A stretch of DNA of 64,000 bases from Telopea speciosissima (taxonomy: Eukaryota > Streptophyta > Magnoliopsida > Proteales > Proteaceae), in assembly GCF_018873765.1 (NCBI RefSeq), contig NC_057922.1, positions 10,553,563 to 10,617,562 on the forward strand. The letters are read 5' to 3'. Under the pieces are notes generated by a model that worked only from the letters and a program-made list of their open reading frames with translations, ran no database searches and had not been told where the DNA came from. Position numbers and translations under genes: made by a program. This document shows positions 25,224-35,200 of the stretch, in pieces. Each line of letters starts with the position of its first letter. Position 1 is the first letter of the stretch.

Positions 25224-26466
25224 TGTTGGGTTTGATGACGTTTATCTAGATCGGTTGATGGGTTTGTTCAATGGTCTAGTTTGGGTTGTCCATTTGAATG
25301 AGAGGTGGAGTCTTTTAAGGTAGAATTTTTCAAGGAGTTGGAGTCTTCAAAGAGGTGAAGTCTTCAAGAAAGTGGAGTCTTCCAAGTAAGTTGAAGAGTG
25401 GATTTTTCAACAAGATTAGGTCTTCCAGAGAAATAGAAGTGAGTGGTCGGAGACATTAAGCAATGAGGAGAAAAAGCAAAGGAGTGGAAGTTGTTGGAGA
25501 CATTAAGCAAGCAAGAGAAAAAGCGAAGGAGTGGAAATTGTTGGAGACATTAAGCAAGGAGGAAAGAGAGTTAGTGGGTTTTCTCTAAAAAGAGAGAGTG
25601 AAATATTACCCAACAAGGTAGAGGAGGAGAGAGAGATAGTGGATTTTCTTTCTGGAGTGAGGAGACAAAAGCAAATTAAGGAGTGGAAGTGGTTGGAGAG
25701 ATTAAGCAAGGAGGAAAGAGAGTTAGTGGGTTTTCTCTAAAAAAAGAGAAAATTAAACCTTGCCCAACAAGATAGAGGAGGAGAGAGAAAGAATGGATTT
25801 TCTCTAAGGATTAGAAGTGGTTGGAGACATTAAGCAAGGAGGAGCAAGAGCAAAGGAGTAGAAGTTTTAAGGAAGAGAAAAAGTAAAGGAGTGGAAGTGG
25901 TTGGAGATATTAAGCAAGGAGGAGAGAGTTAGTGAGTTTTCTCTAAAGAGAGAGAAAGTGAAACCTTGTCCAACAAGATATAAGAGGAGAGAGAGTAAGT
26001 AGGTTTTCTCTAAGGAGAGAGAAAACAACAAAATAGAGAATAAATCATATAAAAGGATAGAGGTGTCTACCAAAGAAAGTAGTGTTGATCCAAGCTAGGA
26101 AAGATCCAACTTCCAATTGAGAGTCCAAGAAGTACAATGTGGATACAACATGTGTTCAAGAGCTAAGTGATGAACCATGGTAAAGATGTAGAGTGAATGG
26201 GAGATGAAAGAAGGTTGTACATGGGGGTTTCGATTTGGGTATCAAATCGCAAGGATTGTACTATTCTCTCCTTTTGATTCATAGTGGAAGTTGGATCTCA
26301 CTTCGTGGATGTAAGCGGTTTTGTCAAACCACGTAAATCTCTTACATATTCTTTATGTATGTATTTGTTTTCCTTCTTATGTTTTGTTGATATTGCATAG
26401 ACCGTTTTCGTACGTTGCTCACATACTATACAGAAAGTTGGAAATATTGTTTTTCCAACCCCAACA
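25224..26466 (+). mobile_element. Solo LTR, probably Copia, with 5-bp target duplication
   Basis: A 1243-bp block starts TGTTGGG and ends CCCAACA, perfect short inverted ends. The flanks are CTCCT on both sides (25219-25223 and 26467-26471), a 5-bp target duplication. The 5' two thirds is made of imperfect purine-rich repeats (GGAGTCTTC, GGTTGGAGACATTAAGCAAG). A TATAAAAGGATA core is near 26050, and the 3' part has the AAACCACGTAAATCTC word common near the ends of plant Copia LTRs. No internal domain is present, so it looks like an LTR left after recombination. A related fragment lies at 42295-42820 on the other strand. Confidence 0.85.
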
Positions 26467-26586
26467 CTCCTCTTCTTCATCTAGTCTAGGATCCCTGCCA
26501 CCACCCCCACAAAAAGAAAATATAAGTGTTGTAGCATTTTCTAAGAGTCAAAAACACTTTCATAAGGAAAAATTTACAAGCACATA

Positions 26587-26735
26587 GTGTCTAGGCTCTT
26601 GCCATTGCAGGGTTGGGAGGGTCATAATGACTAGAGTCCAACCCTTGTTTCAAAGAGAGGTTGTTTTTAACTTGAATCCACGACTACTAGGTCGCAATGA
26701 AGCAACCTTACTGTTGCACCGTAAAGGGCCATGAA
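26587..26735 (-). mobile_element. Au SINE, old copy
   Basis: On the minus strand it reads GGTGCAACAGTAAGGTTGC, then GCGACCTAGTAGTCGTGG, GATTCAAGT (B box), AACCTCTCTTTG, ATTATGACCCTCCC and ATGGCAAGAGCC, the word order of Au SINE. It is clearly more diverged than the copy at 33440. The T-rich tail is worn and I see no target duplication. Confidence 0.6.
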
Positions 26736-27189
26736 CTAGTCAAAATTTGCCGCTAAATTGAATCATATGGTCCACCATTTATTGAACCTTAACCAAACCT
26801 TGTTAAGTTTTGAAACAGCTAAGAATTAAGATTATCAATAAACCATTTAATTGTCAGGTACAGTTCTATCATTAGATGCTGGAATATCGAAACATATTCT
26901 GGTTCTCGGTGACCCAATTCTTTCCTTTTTTGTTTTTTTTTTTTTGGGGGGGGGGCGGGGGGCGCTCTTGTTCACAATCATCGAATTCATGCTATCCAAG
27001 TTAGGGCACGCTGAATCCTCATATTTAAATATTTGAGAATGTGTTTTGAAGAAAACCCATTTCACAGGTAAATAGTATGTTTAGAGTAAAATAAAGTTTT
27101 GACTTAGTTGGACAATTCTAGCTTGATAAATCTTATTGGATCAAACATATTGTTCACCATCTTCTCGATGATATCTGCATCCATATATA
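26736..27189. other. Spacer with a T-run to G-run junction
   Basis: No gene. A T-run leads directly into a G-rich run at about 26931-26962. The rest shows nothing that I can name. Confidence 0.4.
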
Positions 27190-27900
27190 CATGTAGGTGT
27201 AGACACCTCATTTCGTCACCCTAAAGATGTTCAAGACAATGATAGACTGTTGTCTTAGGATAAGAAATAAGGTCTAGTTTTTGGCTTGGGAGCCCTACCC
27301 TAACCGAATAATTATCACCTCCAATTCCTACAATTCCTTTAATAGGGGGAGTGGACTCCACCTTGGACAGTGTTTTCGGGCAGGGGGTAGGGTGGTCATT
27401 TCCGCTCTCATGTGAGGAATTGAAGGGAGCAGCAAATTGGAGGGGATAACGATTTACACAAGATTGCTATTTCGGCTTGCAAGACCTAGCTTGAAACAAA
27501 ATTTTTAAATATGTTTTTAGCCCAATTGAATTTGATTTTCAGTCCATTAGAAAGTACTTGAGAAAAAAAAAGTCTTTCCAACAATACTTGGATCATCGAA
27601 TTTAGATTCACGGAAAGTAAAAAAAGAAAATAAAATGAAAAAATTGGATTTTGGTTGGACCATGTCAATGTGGATTAAACCGGGTTCATTGGCATGTTTT
27701 AACACTCTAATAATTATGTCTTGATTCAGTGGCATGTTTTAACACTCTAAAAACGTGGTTTAAGAGAAATCTAAATCTTCTCTCAATTTGGTAAGACATC
27801 TCACTTAACCCAATCTGTGTTTTGGATTAAAATTGAATTATTTCAATCAAAGGACGAACCATCCTCCCATGTATAAATTGGATCTCATTCCTTATTTTGA
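27190..27900 (+). mobile_element. LTR fragment, Gypsy-like, sister of 15935-16578
   Basis: It starts AGGTGTAGACACCTCATTTC and later has TCTTTCCAACAATACTTGG, matching the order of words at 15935-16578. It also contains a local direct repeat, GGCATGTTTTAACACTCTAA, twice about 40 bp apart (27690-27750). Non-coding, with ends not defined, an old fossil. Confidence 0.4.
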
Positions 27901-28164
27901 GACACCAACAAGAAAAATCGTGGAATTGATCTTGTTCGCAAAGAGTGCACCCTGTTGTACCTAAAACTTGGACATTTATGCCCATCCAATTTCAACTGTA
28001 TTCAATGCAGGTTGTGCATGAAAATTATTCCCTAAAGCCAGATTTGATATGATTTTTGTTTCTATATCAGATTTGTTTTCATGAAATAATCAATAAATAG
28101 ATTTTTTTTATTATGAAATTGAAATTGTTTTGATTGCATCAATCTGAAATATTTCATGAATAAA

Positions 28165-28340
28165 AAATTAAAGGGAATTTTACAATTACCACCCTCAAAA
28201 CTTTTATATCTATTATTATCCCTCCAAAAACTTTCAAACAACTGCTACCCTCCCCTGTTGCATACTAATGATAAAGTGACCCCCACCGTTACAGACCCGT
28301 AACGGAGGGGGTTAGTAGTGATATTATGCTGTTGTCACGG
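28165..28340. mobile_element. MITE fragment, one end only
   Basis: The left end AAAGGGAATTTTACAATTAC followed by CACCCTC resembles the ends of GGGTAAATTAC-type MITEs, and the interior CCGTTACAGACCCGTAACGG is a small palindrome. No matching right end was found, so this is a truncated copy. Confidence 0.35.
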
Positions 28341-28464
28341 AATATGGAGGACCAAAATGCCCTTCATCCAAAGTGAAATATATAATCTTCAAAGGGTTAT
28401 ATCCTTCCTCTTCACTTCACCAGTTGCAGCAAACCGGAGGAACAAGAACATCGTTGGCTTCCTT

Positions 28465-28634
28465 CTTTGACCTAAGTCACTGGCCTAAGTCTAAGGGAGA
28501 GGTTGCTGGTTCGACTCTCCCCCCTCCCCCAATCGAATGTTTGACATCCTTATTCCTCACCCCAGCCGCCGTGTTGGGCTGTCACCCCAAATAGCCTATG
28601 GGCCCTCGATAGGATCCGGAAAAGAAAAAAAAAG
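28465..28634 (+). mobile_element. Possible tRNA-derived SINE
   Basis: There is a B-box-like TGGTTCGACTCTCCC about 45 bp after an A-box-like CCTAAGTCACTGGCC, and the block ends with an A-rich tail (GGAAAAGAAAAAAAA) at the edge of the next MITE. No target duplication was found and the head is uncertain. Confidence 0.35.
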
Positions 28635-28989
28635 GGTAAATTACACGTCACCCCCTGATTTTCAAACGAAACTCAGATCACCCTCTGGTTTAGACCCCAA
28701 TATGACAAACTAGTCCCTACTGTTAGTTTTATGCTGTTAAGTGACGATGTCAGCCAGTTAAATAAATTTAAATCCCTAAACTACCCTTGACCAATGTTGA
28801 AGATGAAGGAAGGGTAGTATTGTAAACTTAATTCTAATGTTTTAGTACAAGGGTAAAATAGTCGTTTCACAACAATAACTAACAGTAGACTAACACTGTT
28901 ACTGTAGAAGGGGTGATTTGAGTTTTTTCAATAACCAGGGGGTGATCTGAGTTTCGTTTGAAAACCAAAGGGTGACGTGTAATTTACCC
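28635..28989. mobile_element. MITE with long terminal inverted repeats
   Basis: A 355-bp element. Each end starts GGGTAAATTACACGTCACCC and continues with TTTTCAAACGAAACTCAGAT, so the inverted repeat is about 55-60 bp with few differences. It lies between A-rich runs, so the target duplication cannot be read. Non-coding. By its GGGTAAATTACA end it belongs to a widespread plant MITE type; the superfamily is not settled here. Confidence 0.75.
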
Positions 28990-29833
28990 AAAAAAATAAC
29001 CCCATTGCCCTGAAGGAAAAGGAAGAATATGGGAATCAAATTTCAAAAAAAAAAACAGAAACTGAACGATGGCCATAAAGAAAGAATATGGGGAGTCAGT
29101 GCGAACCATGAACCAACCAACCACCCATATGTTGCCGACACCTTCTAATAATTTGGGTATCCATAATTATTAGGAACTAAACTAAACAAACATCTAATAT
29201 TCCTTAACATAGTGGGTAAGGAGTAAGAAGACAATGACAGAAGTGAAAGGAGCACCAAATCCTAAAATGGGAATTGACAATTGGCGCAATAATGTTGGAT
29301 TGAATCAGAGGGATCCCCATCAACCCACCCAGAAGAAGCTAGTAGAGGTACAAAAATTAATTTTAAGTTGAAAAGGAGGGTCAATGACTCAAAGTTGAAG
29401 GGAAGGGGTCCTCCACTTCCGAACCTTGTTGACTTGCTTTATATTCTATGAAGTGTTTTTTCATGTTTAGACCAGTTTTGGGAGAGATTTGTTTCAATTT
29501 TTGATGATTATAGTACTACTAATCACAGTGGAGATCAAAAGACAAAGCATTATCATAGAAACCACCAGCACCCATTGCACATGTGGTAGCTTAGTGGTAA
29601 CCTTTTATTGATCAACAATCAATCAATCTTTTATTGCTCTTACTGTTAGGCAGTTCCTTTCTATCTTTTGTTGATAAAGAAAAGACAAGGGGGTTGTGAA
29701 GAAGAAGTACCTTAGGATTCGTTTGTTAAAGGACCAATAGGGACCACCAAGTATTGATTTTCAGCCCAAAATTTTATATTAGATAAAAGAAATATTTTTC
29801 ACAAATAATCTAAAAAATAAACAAATATTTTTT
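28990..29833. other. Spacer, nothing recognised
   Basis: About 840 bp with no supported gene and no repeat that I can name. Confidence 0.4.
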
Positions 29834-29837
29834 TTGG

Positions 29838-30000
29838 GAAAAAGAACACTAACTGGTCGGGCCCCTACGTCTTGACAAGAGTGTGCAAAATTAAGCACCC
29901 TCTCTGAAATAAAAAATCCCATATATGTTGATGCCCCTATGTATGTGTTCTCATTGGCTCCTATACTGGTGCAGGAACTACACGACTACCCCAAGTAAAA
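29838..30000. mobile_element. MITE, GGG...CCC family, right end lost
   Basis: The start GGGAAAAAGAACACTAACTG matches the element at 31224. The interior has TTGATGCCCCTATG and GTTCTCATTGGCTCC, family words, and the right side stops at ACACGACTACCCC without the full inverted end. Confidence 0.5.
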
Positions 30001-30248
30001 TTGAACTCATGACCTCCTATTTCTTGTTTCTTTTAAATATAATGTAAAATGATCGAAATACCCTCACTTTGAAGGATCATGAGAACGTGCTCATTATTAG
30101 TTAGCGCATAAATAAATGTACACAATTTCTTGCCACAAATAACAAATAGATCTTGAGTTATTCGTGATAAATAGAAATAAGTATCATAATTCATATCAAA
30201 TACATATAAAAATATAAATTAATCAATATTTTTTTTGATAAATAAATA

Positions 30249-30305
30249 AACAACAACAACAACAAACTCTTATACCAATTTAATGGGGTCGGCTACATGG
30301 ATGCA
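30249..30305 (-). mobile_element. RTE LINE tail remnant
   Basis: CAACAACAACAACAA followed by CCAATTTAATGGGGTCGGCT is the complement of the 3' end of plant RTE elements (AGCCGACCCCATTTA... with a TTG repeat tail). It is diverged, and only the last 50 or so bp is present. Confidence 0.45.
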
Positions 30306-30405
30306 ACAAAACAAAGTAGTGAAAACTAAAGTCAAATAAATAAGGGGCAAGCAGTGACCCAACATACCAAACAGACCCTTACACCTTTGGGGTTAAATAA
30401 ATAAA

Positions 30406-30938
30406 GGGCAAGAGTGCTGGCTGGGCCTCTAGAGTAGGGATGTAAATGAATAACCAAAAATCCGAATCAGATTATGGGCATCCGTATATGTTTAAAGATA
30501 TTCGGGAAAAAAAATAATCTAATACTTAATAATAAAAAAATTAAGTAAATAATGATCTTAAGGGTTTTTGAAGATTCAACAGGTTTTAGAATATGAGGGA
30601 AAAAGAATCATAATCTAAGAGATATGGATTGAATCCGCTAGGGGGAGGAAGCAGGTCCAGGTTACACAAGGCAGAGATGTAAACAGATAGTCGAAAATCC
30701 AAATTCGATCCGCATCCGAATCCATATAGAGGCATTTGTATTCGGCTAGGGAATATCCAGATCCGATCAATATCAGATCCGTTTACATCCCTACTCATAG
30801 CCTACACATGCAAGCATCAACATGGGTGGGATTTTCGCCTTTCCATGGGGTAGGACAATACTTTCCATGGGTCAAGGCAGTTTTGTGTCTAGGAGAAGAG
30901 CCACATTAGCCATGCGATTAGATAGCGTTCTTTTCCCC
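30406..30938. mobile_element. GGG...CCC family MITE split by a later insertion
   Basis: The left part (30406-30434) reads GGGCAAGAGTGCTGGCTGG and the right part (30794-30938) carries the family interior (CATCAACATGGG, GTGGGATTTTCGCC) and the end GATAGCGTTCTTTTCCCC. The break is filled by the TIR element at 30435-30793. The outer flanks ATAAATAAA and ATAATTCAG match at six of nine places, a worn 9-bp duplication. Confidence 0.55.
30435..30793. mobile_element. hAT-like MITE inserted into another MITE
   Basis: A 359-bp element with ends TAGGGATGTAAA and TTTACATCCCTA and an interior of inverted GGATCGGATATT-type words. The flanks CTCTAGAG and CTCATAGC are a worn candidate 8-bp duplication. It has no coding part. 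As it interrupts the older GGG...CCC copy it must be the younger of the two. Confidence 0.6.
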
Positions 30939-31223
30939 ATAATTCAGTAACCTTAGAAAACATAAAAAAGAAGGGATTGAATTTTCCTTTAGCCACGGTA
31001 AATGGAAAGCGTATTCAGATGCACGTAGGAGGTATCAGAGGGTATTTTAGGAAACATACTAAAACATAGGAGGGGTTGGTAAACCCCAAGATGGTGGTTT
31101 TTCAGTCACCTGGTGCCCGATGGTTGAGGGAAATTTAGTCAATAAATACAACATTAACAACTAAATTAATCTCTTCCTGATTTTTCTTGGATTTTTGACT
31201 GATTTTTTACAACAATTTTTAAA

Positions 31224-31406
31224 GGGAAAAAGAACACCATGCGGTTGTGCAGTGCGAGTCGCCCCTGCATCCTGATACAGGGACATGTGAAATGACCACC
31301 GTACCCTTGAAAATGACCAAGATTGTGACGGTCATTATTTTGCACGCTCCTGTGTCAGGACACAGGGGTTACATGTTTGACACGACCGCGTGGCATTATT
31401 TCTCCC
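31224..31406. mobile_element. MITE, GGG...CCC family, best preserved ends
   Basis: A 183-bp element starting GGGAAAAAGAACACC and ending ATTTCTCCC. The flanks are a perfect 9-bp duplication ATTTTTAAA (31215-31223 and 31407-31415). The ends and 9-bp duplication support a Mutator-like origin. The interior keeps CCTGCATCCTGATACAGG and CTCCTGTGTCAGGACACAGG, themselves mutually complementary, so the whole element can fold back. Confidence 0.75.
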
Positions 31407-31415
31407 ATTTTTAAA

Positions 31416-32224
31416 TTAGCAAATCAAAATTGAACCAAATTTTCTTCTTTTTTTTTTTCATTCCAAGTTTGCTATATATGTAAGTGATCTCTAAACAAAG
31501 ACCTCGATCGAAAGGAGAACTCCAGAGATGCATCATACATCTGATGAACGGTAAAGATCCAACATATACAAATTGGGTCTATAAGGATCTGACACATACA
31601 TAGCATCCTCGATGTTCTCGCCATGTCCTAAATTGTTGGGATGTGTGATGATCTATATTCTTGCTTTGACGCCTGTCTTGATTAATAAGTAATAACCTAA
31701 TTAGTGATACCTTTAACTCGTTTCTTTAAGTCAAATGTAATTTAATTATACTTTGAAGTTTTAAACATGAAAATTGGAAAGCAATCAAAGCAGACACTAT
31801 ACAGTGAAAAGGATGGCAAATGAAGAAGAAGAAGAAGAACAAGAAGAAGAACAAGAATGGCAAGTTGCCAACCACAGAGAGAGAGAGAGAGAAAATCTTA
31901 TGATTAACGGCTTAACGCATCTTTCCTTCTCTATTGGCTTTTTTTTTTAATAGCGAAGCCCTTTCGTATGGTGGCCTTCCCCAGAGTTCGTTGGAACTTG
32001 AAAGCGTGAAGCCTTACCTTCTCTCTGTCTTTGTCTAGGTACGCGCAGGGATTGATAAGCTGAGGTCTTTGATCTAGGAATCTCTTAGATTTGTTTTTGT
32101 ATGGTAGTTATGAATTCAGAATGAGTTTCACCAAAAACAATCAGAGTACGAGTTGAAGATCTGCGGAAGGAGGAATTCAGATATTTGGGTTTCTGTTTCT
32201 CTGGTCTTCTCTTTCGAATTTGTA
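31416..32224 (+). other. Upstream region and leader of the transporter gene
   Basis: It contains AGAAGA-type (31822-31852) and GA (31876-31892) microsatellites and the probable 5' leader. An intron in the leader is possible (a GTACGC donor-like site at about 32039), but it cannot be shown from the sequence alone. Confidence 0.35.
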
Positions 32225-35200
32225 ATGGGTTGGAGGTATAAGACGGGATTGTTCCTCATTTTGGCTGTTGTAATCATCTGGGTCACCTCTGCCGAAGTCA
32301 CGCAGGTCAGTTTGGTTCTGTTCTCTACTTCTCTTTGATCCATTTCTTTGGTCCTCAGCAATAATCCTTTTTTTTATTTATTTTGATTTTTATAACGATA
32401 GAATTCATATTATTTGTTCAAATTCATGGTTCTGATTGTTGAAGATAGCTGCATTTTTATTCAAAGTGATGCTTTTTTGTGATTTGGAAAGGCATGATTA
32501 CAGTCTTATTTTTGTTTTGCTCTTTTAAAATTCAAAAGCTATCCTTGTCGCTTTGGGTCCGTTTTGAACAGACTCCTGGATGGAATGAACTAAGCTTTCG
32601 TTTAGTGATTCTGGGTTTGCAATCAAAGCCCATCTCTTTAAAGTCCTGCATGTGAAAACCGTTCCTTTTCTTTTTCGGGGGATGGAGAGGTGGGTAGATA
32701 TGGCTAATTTCAATGATATCAAGGCACTTGTATCTGTACCCGCTTCTTACTTGATTGCCTAAAGCCAAATCTGCACATCTGCAACAAAATTAACACGATG
32801 TTATTGATGCCGTAAAATGTGAACTCTTTCTGGGCATTGGAGTACACTGTTTGTTATTTTTTCACTTTGGTTAGATACAATTAGATATCTCTCATGATCA
32901 AAACCGTGGTAGAAAAATTAACATTTGAGTCTATTGGTAATCTGTACTGCAAAGCTAGGTAGTTGTCTTAGTGCTCATTGTATTATTCCTTTTAAAAACA
33001 TCTAACTTCTCAATTAAGCAGGGAAACGAGACCACTATAACACACTCTGTAAGAGAAAAGAGTAAAACTTGTAAGCTGTGGCATTCAAATGACTTTCCTG
33101 ATGAAGAGGTTCTTTGTGAACCTTAATGTCATTCAACCGCTCCCATTCTATTTCGTCTCTGGTCAAGGAATATTGCAGTTTAGTTGTTGTCCCTTATGTA
33201 AACATTGCTCCAAAGAAGCCGAACTGGGACCTCAAAAGGGATGTGCTAAAGAAGCTTCAAAAGCTTGAAAGACGCACTTAAAAGGCAATGTTCAACTAAT
33301 GGGTGAGCACTTAACTTTATTTAATAAATCTCTTGATTCTTTAGTGGCAGAAACTTCTACCCTGATCTTTGTTTGAACCAATCTTCATCTTGTGATTGGA
33401 GAAATTGTAAGACTTTGTTGTTTCTGTGGAATACCGTTAGAGGGCAGGCCTTGGTGCAATGGTAAGGTTGCTCCATTGTGACCAAGTGGTCACGGGTTCG
33501 AGTATGGAAACAGCCTCTCTGCTGAAAGCAGGGGTAAGGCTGTGTACATTATGACCCTCCCCAGACCCGCAATGGCGGGAGCCTCGTGTACTGGGTACGC
33601 CCTTTTTTTTTTTAGTTGTTGTCCCTAATGTCCTGAACCTTCCATCCAACGTGTTGCTCACGCCTTGAAGTTTTAATATTATGGTTGCCTTGATACTTAC
33701 TATTATTATGCCACTGGAAGATCACAACGTCCATACTTTTAATGAGAAGCTTTTAGTATCCCAAATCTTGAAAACTTTGATTTGATGAGCAGTGGTATCA
33801 AATAAAGGAAGTCGTGTGTCTGTGAGTGAGTAGCATCTATGTTGTTACAAATATAACCGGGCATCAAGTCATTGAATTAACATAGTGTGGAAATACTCTT
33901 TCAAAATTTAGTTCCTATACATCAGATTGCTATTTCTTCTGTGGGCAGAAGGAACTGTATATCCTTACTGAGCCTTTGATTGAAAATTGTGTATTCAACA
34001 GGGCATTTTTACAGACTATAAACAACCATTTGCAGTTACATATTTAGGAGCATCGCTTATGGTAGTTTATCTCCCAATAGCATTCATCAAGGATTGGCTA
34101 TGTCGTTCATTGAGAAGCTGCTCTTCAAAAGGTGGTAAAAATGCAGAAACTGTTGATAAGTCATCTGCAGATGTTGATTCTACTGTAAAATTCCATGAGA
34201 TGCAAATCTTTGAAATGGAAATGCAAAGAAAAAACAGTGAAGCAGAGCTTTCTGTACAGGAAGAGGGAAAACCTTTAGTGTCTAAACACAAAGAGGATGT
34301 GAACAAGCTAAAACAAGACAGAGAGCTTACCACAAGGGAAATTGCTACATATGGATTTTATATTGCGCCTATCTGGTTTATAACGGAGGTGAGGCTCTGC
34401 TTTTGTAGCTGTTAAGTTTCCCATGATTCATTGCACAGTCAACTCAACTCAACTCAATTCAGCCTTATCCCAACTAAATGGGGTCGGCTGATTCATTGCA
34501 CAGTCGTTCCTGATTTATATGCTATTTCTATAGAAAATTGGAACACCAATTGTAGGTATAGGCATGACACATTAAAGCAGGAATTCATATTGGTTTTAAC
34601 TTTGGATATTTGTGGTCTAATTCTTCTATTTCTTTTCCTTTCCCAAGTATATGTTTTAATCTATGTTCTTGGACATTTTAAATTACCATCTAGGACCCTT
34701 CCTTGTGGTAGACTCCTGACATTTCCATCCATGTTGTCTTTGGTAGACAGAGCCCTGCACTTGTGTGTAAAAGAAACTTGAAAGATGTCCTTTTTGGGTT
34801 TTAAGTATGCTTTAAAATGATCCCAGATCAATGTTTCTTTCCTCTTCTGAATTTCTTTTAGGTTCTTTCCTTTGACTTGATTTGTGAACATGTTCAGTAA
34901 GGCACTTAAATATATGACATGTGTAATTAGGCTTAGCCCTTATCATTTACTTGCTTTTGAACCTGTATTGATTAATATAGCATATTGAAGAGCCCCAAAT
35001 CTTGTGCTCCTTTCTTTATTATACCTGGATAATACGCTACTCACAATAATGGATCTAAAGCTTTATTCCATTATTCTCACATAGTAATTGACGTTCCCTT
35101 TCTTTGTTATCCAAGAAGGCAGGTTTCCATAAAAGATGTCTTCTCTTTATGGTAAATTTGTGTGATTAAATATTTTAAGAAGTAACAAAACAGAGAATAC

